NCBI RefSeq assembly: GCF_007679325.1
Contig: NZ_VEGI01000001.1
Span: 806,001 to 870,000 of the forward strand
Length of the DNA stretch: 64,000 nucleotides
Origin: Arthrobacter sp. U41
GTDB taxonomy: Bacteria > Actinomycetota > Actinomycetes > Actinomycetales > Micrococcaceae
Reading direction: 5' to 3'
The first letter of the stretch is position 1. Each line of letters starts with the position of its first letter. Both the position numbers and the translations under genes were made by a program. This document shows positions 9,798 through 18,500 of the stretch, piece by piece. Below the pieces are notes generated by a model that saw only the letters and a program-made list of their open reading frames with translations, was not told where the DNA came from and searched no databases.

Positions 9798-11329
9798 CCG
9801 CCACACTGTCCACTCCCATAACTTCACGGCTGGACACGGCGCTGGGCCGGTTCACGATGTACCGGCTGGTCCTCTGGGTCCTGGCCGTGCTCGCAGGCTA
9901 CAGCCTGCTCCTCAACCTGCTCGGGTGGCTGACGTTCGGGCTCCCGGAGATGATCGCCCACCTGGCGCTCTGCCTCGGCCTGACGTACGCGTCCAACCGC
10001 GCCATTGCGGTGCTCTTCCATGTGCGCCCGCACTCTGAATCGTCGCTCATCACCGGGCTGCTGCTCTATTTCCTCTTCTGGCCGACGCAGTTCTCGGCAG
10101 GGCTGCAGTACCTGGACCTCGCCGGGGTTGCCCTGGCCTGCGTGCTCGCGTCGGTCTCCAAGTACGCACTGGCCTGGCGTGGCCGCCACGTTTTCAATCC
10201 CGCGGCGGCCGGTGCCTTCATCACCGGGCTGACGGGACTCAATATTGCCACCTGGTGGGCGGCCACCCCCGCGATGCTCTGGCTGGTGCTGCCCGGTGCC
10301 CTGCTGGTCCTGTACCGGGTCCGGAAGCTGCTGATGGGGGCAGTGTTCACGCTCGTGGCGGTCTCCATCGTGGCCGCGGAACTGCTGCGCGCCGGCATGA
10401 CCCTTGGCGAAGCGCTGTGGCAGACCATCGCGCAGCGCCCGGTGCTGTTTTTCGTCGGCTTTATGTTGACGGAGCCGCTCACCCTGCCGCCGCGCCGCTG
10501 GCAGCAGCTGGCGCTGGCCGCCGTCGTCGGCCTGCTGTTCGCCATCCCCTACAACCTGGGATTCGTGGCCAACTCCCCGGAGCTCGCGCTGCTGGTGGGG
10601 AACGCGCTCGCCTTCATCGCCGGGCAGCGCGGCCGCGTCCTGCTCCGCTTCCGCGGCTCCCGGCCGTTGACCCCGACGACGACGGAGTTCAGCTTCCAAC
10701 CCGGGCGTCCGCTGCGCTTCACCCCGGGGCAGTACATCGAGCTGAACCTGCCGCACGGGAAGGCGGACCACAAAGGCCGCCGGCGGGTATTCAGCCTGAC
10801 CAGTCCCCCGGGCTCGGCCGAGCTCACGATCGGTGTGGGAACGGCCAGTCCGCTGTCCACGGCGAAGCGCGCCCTCCTTGATCTGGAGGCCGGCGACGAG
10901 CTGACGGCCACCACCGTGGGCGGGGACTTCGTCCTGCCACGGAATCCCGAAGCGCCGGTGCTGCTCATCGCGGCGGGCATCGGCATAACGCCCTACCTGG
11001 CGCAGCTGGCCGGCGGTTCCGCCGGGGACCGGGATGTGGTCCTGCTGTACCTCGCCCGCAACGCCGGCGAACTCGCCTACGCCGAGGAACTGGAACGCGC
11101 CGGGGTACGGACCATCGCCAGGCTTTCCGACGGCTCGTCGCCGCCGGCGTTTATGCAGGACGCCGGCGCGGTCCGGATCGACGGCGCGGCGCTGAAGGAG
11201 CTGGTCCCCGACATCGCCGGCCGTGAAGTGTACGTCTCCGGCTCGCCCGCGAGCGTCCGATCGCTCCGGGCCGCCGCCCGCCGGGCCGGGGCACGCCGGA
11301 TCCATGTGGACTCCTTTTCCGGGTACTGA
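9794..11329 (+). CDS. RnfD/NqrB-like membrane domain fused to ferredoxin-NAD(P) reductase domain
   Basis: A 511-residue two-part protein. Residues 20-280 hold about eight to nine membrane segments and a FNPAAAGAF motif characteristic of RnfD/NqrB proteins. Residues 285-511 form an FNR-type module: RFTPGQYIELNLP and RRVFSLTS bind FAD, and LLIAAGIGITPYLAQL with the C-terminal DSFSGY resembles the NAD(P)-binding half. There is no [2Fe-2S] domain. The inference is that cytoplasmic NAD(P)H electrons pass through the membrane domain to the flavinylated lipoprotein at 8425. It overlaps apbE by 4 bp. Confidence 0.8.
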   Translation: MTATLSTPITSRLDTALGRFTMYRLVLWVLAVLAGYSLLLNLLGWLTFGLPEMIAHLALCLGLTYASNRAIAVLFHVRPHSESSLITGLLLYFLFWPTQFSAGLQYLDLAGVALACVLASVSKYALAWRGRHVFNPAAAGAFITGLTGLNIATWWAATPAMLWLVLPGALLVLYRVRKLLMGAVFTLVAVSIVAAELLRAGMTLGEALWQTIAQRPVLFFVGFMLTEPLTLPPRRWQQLALAAVVGLLFAIPYNLGFVANSPELALLVGNALAFIAGQRGRVLLRFRGSRPLTPTTTEFSFQPGRPLRFTPGQYIELNLPHGKADHKGRRRVFSLTSPPGSAELTIGVGTASPLSTAKRALLDLEAGDELTATTVGGDFVLPRNPEAPVLLIAAGIGITPYLAQLAGGSAGDRDVVLLYLARNAGELAYAEELERAGVRTIARLSDGSSPPAFMQDAGAVRIDGAALKELVPDIAGREVYVSGSPASVRSLRAAARRAGARRIHVDSFSGY

Positions 11330-11415
11330 GCGTCTGAGTGTGTCGATTTTCCCTTGGAGCCCACCTTCCTGCTAAGCTCTAGGACGTCCCGCCGGTAACG
11401 GCAGGAACCCTGACT

Positions 11416-11488
11416 GCCCTCGTAGCTCAGGGGATAGAGCGTCTGCCTCCGGAGCAGAAGGTCGTTGGTTCGATTCCAATCGAGGGCA
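11416..11488 (+). tRNA. tRNA-Arg (anticodon CCG)
   Basis: A 73-nt cloverleaf. The acceptor GCCCTCG (11416-11422) pairs with CGAGGGC (11481-11487) with discriminator A at 11488. The D arm is GCTC...GAGC, and the anticodon stem TCTGC/GCAGA encloses loop CTCCGGA, giving CCG. The T arm is GTTGG-TTCGATT-CCAAT. CCA is not encoded. A rho-independent terminator follows at once. Confidence 0.97.
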
Positions 11489-11495
11489 CACACAA

Positions 11496-11529
11496 AACCC
11501 CGCCGTTTCAGTGAGACGGCGGGGTTTTT
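11496..11529 (+). terminator. Terminator after tRNA-Arg
   Basis: An inverted repeat AACCCCGCCGT / ACGGCGGGGTT with a 9-nt loop followed by TTTTT. It lies 8 nt after the tRNA 3' end. Confidence 0.9.
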
Positions 11530-11594
11530 CCTTGCCCAAAAATAAGGGAAAAAGACCCTGTTTCCGGGCGTGCCGCCTATGCCATGGTGTCCCC

Positions 11595-11942
11595 ATGTGG
11601 ATCGTCGTGCTGCTCGCCCTGGGGGTAGTGGTCGCCCTCTGGCAAGTCATCCTGGCCGGGCTCATCCTTTGGGTACTTGTTACCTGCATCAGGTGGTGGA
11701 TCGCGTTCGCTGCGGGGGCGAAGCCGAAGCCAGTCCGCTCTCGCAAACCCGTCCCTATCCGGCCGGAGGTCAGACGCAGACCCGCCCAGACCCGGCCCGA
11801 GGTGAACCGCAAACCCGTCCAGACCCGACCAGAGGTCAGGCCCACGCCGGACTACCTGCCCAGGTGGACTGCCAGCCGTCGGCTGGACTCCGACCTTGAG
11901 CATGCCGAGTGGCAGGACGCCTTCGACCGCCGGGCCGCCTGA
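11595..11942 (+). CDS. Small membrane protein with basic-proline repeats
   Basis: A 115-residue protein of unknown function. The N-terminus is one or two hydrophobic segments (about residues 2-36, rich in Val, Leu and Trp). A basic cytoplasmic tail with three 11-residue repeats follows (RPEVRRRPAQT, RPEVNRKPVQT, RPEVRPTPDY), ending in an acidic-aromatic segment (DLEHAEWQDAFDRRAA). I choose ATG 11595 because the hydrophobic segment starts there; upstream in-frame codons fall inside the tRNA terminator region. The tail end is convergent with the SRPBCC gene. Confidence 0.6.
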   Translation: MWIVVLLALGVVVALWQVILAGLILWVLVTCIRWWIAFAAGAKPKPVRSRKPVPIRPEVRRRPAQTRPEVNRKPVQTRPEVRPTPDYLPRWTASRRLDSDLEHAEWQDAFDRRAA

Positions 11943-11978
11943 CCCGGCCTGACGCGGCGTCGGCTTGTTGCTGCGGTG

Positions 11979-12434
11979 TCAGGTCCTGGCTTCGACGATT
12001 TCCTTGAGCTTCTTCAGGGCCAGCGGCCAGGCGTCGTCGAACATGGCAACGAACTCATCTTCGCTGTCCAGCTCCACGTCCACGGTGGTTGCCCCCGCGG
12101 ACTCGCTGAAGGCGTACTTTTCCTGGGCGCCCATAAAAGCCTTCGCCTCTTCGCTGGTGGTGTCATCCTCGCCGTTGACGACTTGCCCCACATAGCGCAG
12201 GGAGATCAGTTCGTTTGGCCTGTTTTCCTCGACCGTGGCGATCATCCCCGCCACGGAACCGTCGCCGTCGGGCCCGAGGAAACGGATTTCGCTGCCCTGG
12301 TTCCAGTCCCCCTCATAGGAGGACTCACTGTTGAACACGCTGGTCCACTCCCGGTACGTGGCATCGTTCAGCATGGTGGTCCACACGACCTGCACGGGGG
12401 CGTTGATCGTCACCGAATACCGTAATTTTTCCAT
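11979..12434 (-). CDS. SRPBCC (AHSA1/START-like) domain protein
   Basis: A 151-residue single-domain protein of the Bet v 1-like superfamily. Typical features are the N-terminal beta strand with a proline and hydrophobics (VTINAPVQVVWTTMLND), YREWTSVFN, the middle strand GSEIRFLG, and the long C-terminal helix (MFDDAWPLALKKLKEIVEA). The fold forms a hydrophobic pocket; the ligand cannot be told. It stands alone between convergent and divergent neighbours, so its role is unassigned. Confidence 0.8.
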   Translation of the reverse strand: MEKLRYSVTINAPVQVVWTTMLNDATYREWTSVFNSESSYEGDWNQGSEIRFLGPDGDGSVAGMIATVEENRPNELISLRYVGQVVNGEDDTTSEEAKAFMGAQEKYAFSESAGATTVDVELDSEDEFVAMFDDAWPLALKKLKEIVEART

Positions 12435-12659
12435 GGGTGATTTTACGTCCGGGCCGGAGCCGGCGTACAGGAAGTATGCAGGTCGCGTGCAAGACGCAGC
12501 TCACCGGACCGAAGAAGCAGGGGCGGTACCCTGCCAATTGTCGGCGCCCGCTCGTAGGCTGTCTGCATCGGCAGCGGGATTCCGGCAGCCGGGCGGTTGG
12601 ACTGGGTGCCGGCCGCCGCACCACGTCGGGATCCCGCCGAAGCACAAAGGGGTCTCACC

Positions 12660-13730
12660 ATGCACTGTTCCATCATTCCGCCGTACATGCTCCGCCGTCT
12701 GGCGGCCCACCGCGAACCGGAGCTCTCCGACGCCGCCCGCGCAGCGAAGGAAGCCCTGCACCACGTCCCAAGCTTCCAGGCGTCCCGCGCCGTGCCCGGG
12801 CCCGGCAGCCATCCGGGGCTGCGGGAACCCCGGCCCGCCCCGCCGGAACGGACGGTCTACGACGCCAAGTTCGTCGAGCAGCTTCCCGGCAGCGCGGTCC
12901 GCAAAGAAGGGGAACCACCCACCGGTGACCCGGCCGCCGATGAGGCCTATGACGGGCTGGGGCACACCCACCGTCTCTACGCCGAAGCCTTCGACCGGAA
13001 CTCGATCGACGGCAACGGCCTCCACCTTGAGGCCACGGTGCACTACGGCCGCCTGTACGACAACGCGTTCTGGGACGGCCGGCAGATGGTCTTCGGCGAC
13101 GGCGACGGCCAGGTGTTCCAGCGGTTCACGAAGTCACTGAGCGTGATCGGCCACGAACTCGCCCATGGCGTCACCCAGTACTCGGCCGGGCTGGTCTACC
13201 GCAACCAGGCAGGCGCGCTGAACGAATCGATGTCCGATGTCTTCGGGGCGCTCGTTGAGCAGTTTGTCCAGCAGCAGCCGGCGGCCGCGGCCGGGTGGCT
13301 GATCGGCGAAGGCCTGTTCACGGACCAGGTCCAAGGAACCGCTTTGCGTTCCCTGAAGGCCCCCGGAACGGCCTACGACGACGACGTGCTGGGCAAGGAC
13401 CCGCAGCCGGACTCCATGGACGGCTACGTCCACACGAGCGCCGACAACGGCGGGGTGCACATCAATTCCGGGATCCCCAACCGTGCGTTCTACCTGGTTG
13501 CCACGACCCTCGGCGGCAATGCGTGGGACGCACCGGGACGGATCTGGTATCAGACCCTGACGGGAGGCACCCTGTCCCCTACCGCCACGTTCGGCGCGTT
13601 CGCCAAGGCCACCGCCGCGTCCGCCAAGGAGCTCTTCGGAGCGGATTCCAAAGAGCATGACGCCGTACGCTCCGCGTGGGAAACTGTGAAGGTAAAGCTC
13701 CCCGGAGCCCGGCGAAAGCCCAACTCATGA
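12660..13730 (+). CDS. Protealysin-like M4 family metallopeptidase
   Basis: A 356-residue thermolysin-family zinc peptidase. Zinc ligands and catalytic residues are all visible: HELAH at residues 165-169, NES with the third ligand Glu189, and the DNGGVHINSG motif with His267. There is no signal peptide. The N-terminus instead carries a short propeptide with IIPPYMLRRL, matching the PPxxL motif of protealysin propeptides. ATG 12660 is used, with AAGGGG about 10 nt upstream. The next gene is an emfourin-type inhibitor. The stop codon (TGA at 13728-13730) overlaps an ATG at 13727 that opens the mini-ORF chain. Confidence 0.92.
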   Translation: MHCSIIPPYMLRRLAAHREPELSDAARAAKEALHHVPSFQASRAVPGPGSHPGLREPRPAPPERTVYDAKFVEQLPGSAVRKEGEPPTGDPAADEAYDGLGHTHRLYAEAFDRNSIDGNGLHLEATVHYGRLYDNAFWDGRQMVFGDGDGQVFQRFTKSLSVIGHELAHGVTQYSAGLVYRNQAGALNESMSDVFGALVEQFVQQQPAAAAGWLIGEGLFTDQVQGTALRSLKAPGTAYDDDVLGKDPQPDSMDGYVHTSADNGGVHINSGIPNRAFYLVATTLGGNAWDAPGRIWYQTLTGGTLSPTATFGAFAKATAASAKELFGADSKEHDAVRSAWETVKVKLPGARRKPNS

Positions 13731-13841
13731 CCACCCGAGTCCCGTGAAGTCCACCGTCCCATGAAAATCACCATCTTGAACACCCAATGAAGATCAGAGT
13801 CCGATGAAAATCACTGTGCCATGAAGATCACAGTCCCATGA
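13727..13841 (+). repeat. Chain of six overlapping mini-ORFs built from 17-bp repeats
   Basis: Starts lie at 13727 (ATG), 13744 (GTG), 13761, 13787, 13804, 13821 and 13838 (ATG); the last is the inhibitor gene. Spacings are 17, 17, 26, 17, 17 and 17 bp. Each frame ends in a TGA overlapping the next start by ATGA or GTGA. Encoded peptides are MTTRVP, VKSTVP, MKITILNTQ, MKIRVR, MKITVP and MKITVP, and the inhibitor begins MKITVQ. A representative unit is ATGAAGATCACCGTCCC. The 26-bp unit has nine extra bases, which keeps its frame. The first ATG overlaps the peptidase stop. No strong Shine-Dalgarno sequence precedes the inhibitor start. Confidence 0.85.
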
Positions 13842-14134
13842 AGATCACCGTCCAGCGCAGCGGCGGCATTGCCGGCATGAAACGGACGTGGACCGTGCAG
13901 CCCACGCCACCGGAGGACACGGACCTCTGGCAGCCGCTGATCGAGGCCTGCCCGTGGGACGCTGTCCCACGGGCAGGCCGGGGCGCCTCCACGGGGCAGC
14001 CGGACCGGTTCCTGTACAGCATCCGGGCCGGCCAGCACCGGGCAACACTGCCCGAGCAGGCCGTCACCGGACCGTGGCGGGATCTTGTCGAGACGGCCAA
14101 GGCGGCGGCGGAGCCGGAGCCGCACCTCCCCTAG
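13838..14134 (+). CDS. Emfourin-type protein inhibitor of M4 peptidase
   Basis: A 98-residue cytoplasmic protein. The MKITVQRSGGIAGMKRTWTV start, the ARG-rich middle and the adjacent protealysin-like gene match emfourin, the inhibitor found beside protealysin in Serratia. It presumably binds the mature peptidase tightly and prevents premature or excess activity inside the cell. ATG 13838 is the last start in the repeat chain and has no clear ribosome-binding site, so translation probably depends on ribosomes arriving from upstream. Its TAG stop lies within a CTAG shared with the stop of the convergent regulator gene. Confidence 0.8.
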   Translation: MKITVQRSGGIAGMKRTWTVQPTPPEDTDLWQPLIEACPWDAVPRAGRGASTGQPDRFLYSIRAGQHRATLPEQAVTGPWRDLVETAKAAAEPEPHLP

Positions 14135-15099
14135 ACTGCGGCGGCAAGGTGCCCGCGGAAGGTGCGGCGGTAGGACTGCGGGCTCGTGTCCAGCACCTTG
14201 GCGAAGTGGTGCCGCAGCAGCACGGAATGGCCGAAGCCGGATTCGCGCGCGATTTCGTCGATATTGAGGTCCGTGGTCTCGAGCAGCTCCTGGGCCCGCA
14301 GCACGCGCTGTGAGTTAAGCCAAGCGGCGGGGGTCGCTCCCGTTTCGGAACGGAAGCGCCGGGCAAAGGTCCGCGGCGACATGTGGACGCGCGCGGCGAG
14401 TTCGTTGACCGAGTGGTCCTCCCCCAGATGCCGCACCATCCACTGCAGCAATTCCTCCATGGGCTCGGAGCCGCACTGCGGGATCGGCCGGTCGATGAAT
14501 TGGGCCTGGCCGCCGTCGCGGTGCGGCGGAACCACCATGTCGCGGGCAATGCCAGCCGCAACGGTCGCGCCGAATTCCACCCGGACCAGATGCAGGCAGG
14601 CATCGATGCCGGCGGCCGTGCCGGCGCTCGTGATGATCCTGCTGTCCTCGACATACAGGACGTTCTCGTCCACCATCACAGCGGGATACCGGCTGGCGAG
14701 CTCCTGGGAGTAGTGCCAGTGCGTGGTGCAGCGGCGGCCGTCCAGCAGGCCGGCCCGGGCCAGCGCAAACGCCCCGGAGCAGATGGACATGACCCAGGCC
14801 CCTCGGGCGTGGGCGTTCCGCAGGGCGTCCAGGACGGACTCCGGAACGTCCTCGTCACGGCCGAAGGGGGTCATGATCACCAGGTCCGCGTCTGCTGCGG
14901 CATCCAACCCCAGGCTCACGTGCATAGACAGCCCTGACTTCATCGGGACGTCGCCCGGCACCGGTGTGCAGACCCGGAAATCAAACGCGGGGACGCCGTT
15001 ACCGCGCGCCGAGCGGTCGATGCCGAACACTTCGAAAGCGGTCGCGAACTCGAAGACCGAGAAGTTGGGGACCACGATCATTGCCACTGACTTGATCAT
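14131..15099 (-). CDS. GlxA family transcriptional regulator (DJ-1/PfpI + AraC)
   Basis: A 322-residue regulator. Residues 1-170 are a DJ-1/PfpI-like domain with the nucleophile-elbow-type CSGAFALARAGLL; residues 220-320 are an AraC DNA-binding domain with two helix-turn-helix units (VNELAARVHMSPRTFARRF and INEIARESGFG-like NIDEIARESGFGHS). These proteins often control metabolism of amino acids or quaternary amines; the effector is unknown here. It is convergent with the emfourin gene, overlapping by 4 bp, and divergent from the small membrane protein at 15192. Three TGGCAGAA half-sites lie in the divergent intergenic region. Confidence 0.88.
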   Translation of the reverse strand: MIKSVAMIVVPNFSVFEFATAFEVFGIDRSARGNGVPAFDFRVCTPVPGDVPMKSGLSMHVSLGLDAAADADLVIMTPFGRDEDVPESVLDALRNAHARGAWVMSICSGAFALARAGLLDGRRCTTHWHYSQELASRYPAVMVDENVLYVEDSRIITSAGTAAGIDACLHLVRVEFGATVAAGIARDMVVPPHRDGGQAQFIDRPIPQCGSEPMEELLQWMVRHLGEDHSVNELAARVHMSPRTFARRFRSETGATPAAWLNSQRVLRAQELLETTDLNIDEIARESGFGHSVLLRHHFAKVLDTSPQSYRRTFRGHLAAAV

Positions 15100-15109
15100 G
15101 ATCTCATTC

Positions 15110-15157
15110 TGGCAGAACAGTGGCAGAAATTATAGCTTTTTGGGCATTTCTGCCACT
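15110..15157. promoter_or_regulatory. Candidate operator of the GlxA-type regulator
   Basis: TGGCAGAA occurs at 15110-15117 and 15121-15128 as a direct repeat spaced one helical turn (11 bp), the geometry used by AraC-family domains. The inverse TTCTGCCA lies at 15148-15155. The wider arms AGTGGCAGAAAT (15119-15130) and ATTTCTGCCACT (15146-15157) form a perfect 12-bp inverted repeat. Confidence 0.55.
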
Positions 15158-15191
15158 TCTTTTGCCTGCGCCACCGGAGAACCATGGAGGT

Positions 15192-15359
15192 ATGGAACTC
15201 ATCGGAATCGCATTCATCGTCCTGATCGTCGTCGGCGTCGCCGCCACCGTCGCAGCCCTCCGTAAGGACGGGCTGGGCCACAATCCCCCGGTCCGCTCGG
15301 AGGACTACTGGTCCGCCCTCGACCTGCCCAGCAGCAACTACACCTTCCGGATCTTCTGA
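15192..15359 (+). CDS. Small single-pass membrane protein
   Basis: A 55-residue protein of unknown function. One hydrophobic segment (LIGIAFIVLIVVGVAATVAAL, residues 3-23) is followed by a short polar tail ending in SNYTFRIF. ATG 15192 is chosen because an upstream in-frame extension would read through the operator region. A GGAG lies about 12 nt before it. It is divergent from the GlxA-type gene, so it may be its target. Confidence 0.55.
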   Translation: MELIGIAFIVLIVVGVAATVAALRKDGLGHNPPVRSEDYWSALDLPSSNYTFRIF

Positions 15360-15506
15360 GCCGGCCCTGCAGCCGGATCGCGCTGCATCCCAAGAAACGC
15401 CACCGAAAATACAAACCCGCCGCCCGCCGCCCGGCCCCGCCAGGGACCGGGCACATCTTTGCCCGGACCGCCGCCGCGGACAGTTCCCAGTAGACTGTGT
15501 GCAGCC

Positions 15507-18500
15507 ATGACACTGCATATCTCCTACCCCGCCGAGCTGCCGGTCTCCGAGCGCCGCGAGGACCTGATGGCCGCCATCGCGGCCAACCAGGTGACCATCA
15601 TCGCCGGCGAGACCGGTTCCGGTAAGACGACCCAGATTCCCAAGATGTGCCTGGAGCTTGGCCTCGGCGAGAACGGCCTTATCGGCCACACGCAGCCGCG
15701 CCGGCTGGCCGCCCGCACGGTTGCCGAGCGCATCGCGGAGGAACTCGGCGTCGACATCGGCCAGGAAGTCGGCTTCCAGGTCCGCTTCACCGGGGAGGTC
15801 AGCCGCAACACCAAGGTCAAGCTCATGACCGACGGCATCCTGCTGGCCGAGATCCAGCGCGACAAACTGCTGCGCAAATACAACGCCATCATCATCGACG
15901 AGGCGCATGAGCGCAGCCTCAACATTGACTTCATCCTGGGATACCTCAAGCGGATCCTGCCGCAGCGGCCGGACCTGAAAATCATCATCACCTCCGCCAC
16001 CATCGACCCGCAGCGTTTCGCCAGGCACTTCGGCAGCGAAGAGGAACCCTCGCCGATCATCGAGGTTTCCGGCCGCACCTACCCCGTCGAAATCCGCTAC
16101 CGCCCGCTGTCCCAGCCAGCCGGCGGGGCCGCCGGTGACGACGACGTGGCGGCCTCCGAGGACGAACTGGAGGAGGACCGCGATCCGCTGGACGCCGTGT
16201 GCGACGCCGTCGACGAACTCGCGCAGGAAGCGCCCGGCGACATCCTCATCTTCTTCTCCGGCGAACGCGAAATCCGTGACGCCGCCGAGGCCCTCAACGG
16301 CAGGATCCAGTCCAACCGGAGGCTGGCCGGCACCGAGGTACTCCCCCTCTTTGCCCGGCTCAGCCTGCAGGAACAGCACAAGGTCTTCCACCCCGGCAGC
16401 AAGCGCCGGATCGTCCTCGCCACCAACGTCGCCGAGACCTCGCTGACGGTCCCCGGCATCAAGTACGTCATTGACACCGGCACAGCGCGCATCTCCCGCT
16501 ACTCACACCGCACCAAGGTCCAGCGCCTGCCGATCGAGCGCGTCTCGCAGGCCTCGGCCAACCAGCGCTCCGGCCGCTGCGGCCGCGTCTCCGACGGCAT
16601 CGCGATCCGGCTGTATTCGGAAGAGGATTTCGAGTCCCGGCCGCTGTTCACCGATCCGGAAATCCTGCGCACCAACCTCGCCGCCGTCATCCTCCAGATG
16701 ACCGCCATGGGCGTGGCCCGCGGGCCGAAGGACGTGGAGAACTTCCCGTTCGTGGAGCCCCCGGACTCCCGCGCCATCAACGACGGCGTCACCCTCCTGC
16801 GCGAGCTGGGCGCCCTGAGCGCCGCGCGCCCGCAGGAAGAAACGGGCGACGGCGGCGAACGCACCGGCCGCCGTCCGGCGGGCGCTGCGGGAAGAAACGG
16901 CGGCGGGCTGACCGCCGTCGGGCAGCAGCTCGCCCAGCTGCCCGTGGACCCGAGGCTCGGCCGGATGATCGTCGAGTCCGGCAAGCGCGGATGCGTCCGC
17001 GAGGTCATGATCCTGGCCGCGGCACTGACTATCCAGGACCCGCGCGAGCGTCCGACCGACAAGCAGCAGCTCGCCGCGGAGAAGCACGCGCGTTTCCGGG
17101 ACGAGAATTCTGACTTCACCGGCTTCCTGAACCTCTGGAACTACCTCCAGGAGAAGCAGCAGGAACTGTCCTCCACGGCGTTCCGCCGGCTCTGCCGCGC
17201 CGAGTTCATCAACTACCTGCGCGTCCGCGAGTGGCAGGATCTCTTCGCCCAGCTGCGCCAGCTGGCCCGGCCGCTGGGCATCAGCCTGGACAACAAGCGC
17301 CTGGCCGATCCCGTGGGCAACCATGAGGGTATCCACATCAGCCTGCTCTCCGGCCTGCTGAGCCACGTAGGCATCCTCGATGAGCGCAAGCGTGAATACG
17401 CCGGCGCCCGCGGCAGCCGCTTCGCGATTTTCCCTGGTTCGGCCCTGTTCAAGAAGTCCCCCACCTTCGTGATGGCCGCCGAACTGGTGGAGACGAGCCG
17501 GCTGTGGGCCCGTGTGGCGGCGAAGTTCGATCCGCTCTGGGTGGAGCAGGTGGCGCCGGACCTGGTCAAGCGCAGCTACAGCGAACCGCACTGGTCCAAG
17601 AAGATGGGCTCGGTGATGGCCCATGAGAAGGTCACGCTGTACGGCGTTCCCATCATCCCGAGCCGCCGGATCAACTACGGCAGGGTGGACCCCGAACTCT
17701 GCCGGGAGTTGTTCATCCGGCATGCCCTGGTGGAGGGCGACTGGCAGACCCACCACAAGTTCTTCCACCGCAACCGGGCGCTGCTCCACGAGGTCGAGGA
17801 GCTCGAGGCACGCATGCGGCGCCGGGACATCCTGGTGGACGACGAGACACTCTTCGAGTTCTATGACGCCCGGATCGGCAAGAACGTTGTGTCCGAGCGG
17901 CACTTCGACAAGTGGTGGAAGGAAGCACGGCAGCAGGATCCCGCACTGCTCGATTTCGACCAGGCGCTGCTGATCAGCGAAGACGCCGACGCCCTGGACG
18001 ACTCGGCCTACCCGCAAACCCTGCTGCACAAGGGCTTTGAGCTGCCGCTGAGCTACGAGTTCCACCCCGTGGCCCCCGGATCGCCGCCCAACCCGTCCGA
18101 CGGCGTCACCGCCGAGGTGCCGGTGCTGTTCCTGAACCAGCTCGACGACGCCGCCTTCCGCTGGCTGATCCCCGGCCAGCGGGTGGAGCTGGTCACCGCC
18201 CTGATCAAGTCGCTGCCCAAGCAGGTGCGCAAGAACTTCGTGCCGGCCCCGGACGTCGCCCGGCAGGCCGTCGCGGCCCTCGAGGCCGACTTCGATCCGG
18301 CCACCGACGAGCTGGAGGCCTCCCTCGAGCTCGTGCTGCGCCGGCTCCGCGGCCAGGTCATCCCGCCGAATTCCTGGAACTGGGACGCCGTTCCGCCGCA
18401 CCTGCGGGTCAGCTTCCGCGTCGTGGACTCCCGGGGCAAGGTGCTGGACGAGGGCAAGGACCTCACAGCATTGCAGGAACGCCTGGCGCCGGCCACGCGC

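Noticed and set aside
13811..14125. Minus-strand frame over the emfourin gene
   Set aside because: Its translation reflects the reverse of the repeats and of emfourin, and has no family match; emfourin on the plus strand is supported by its neighbour.
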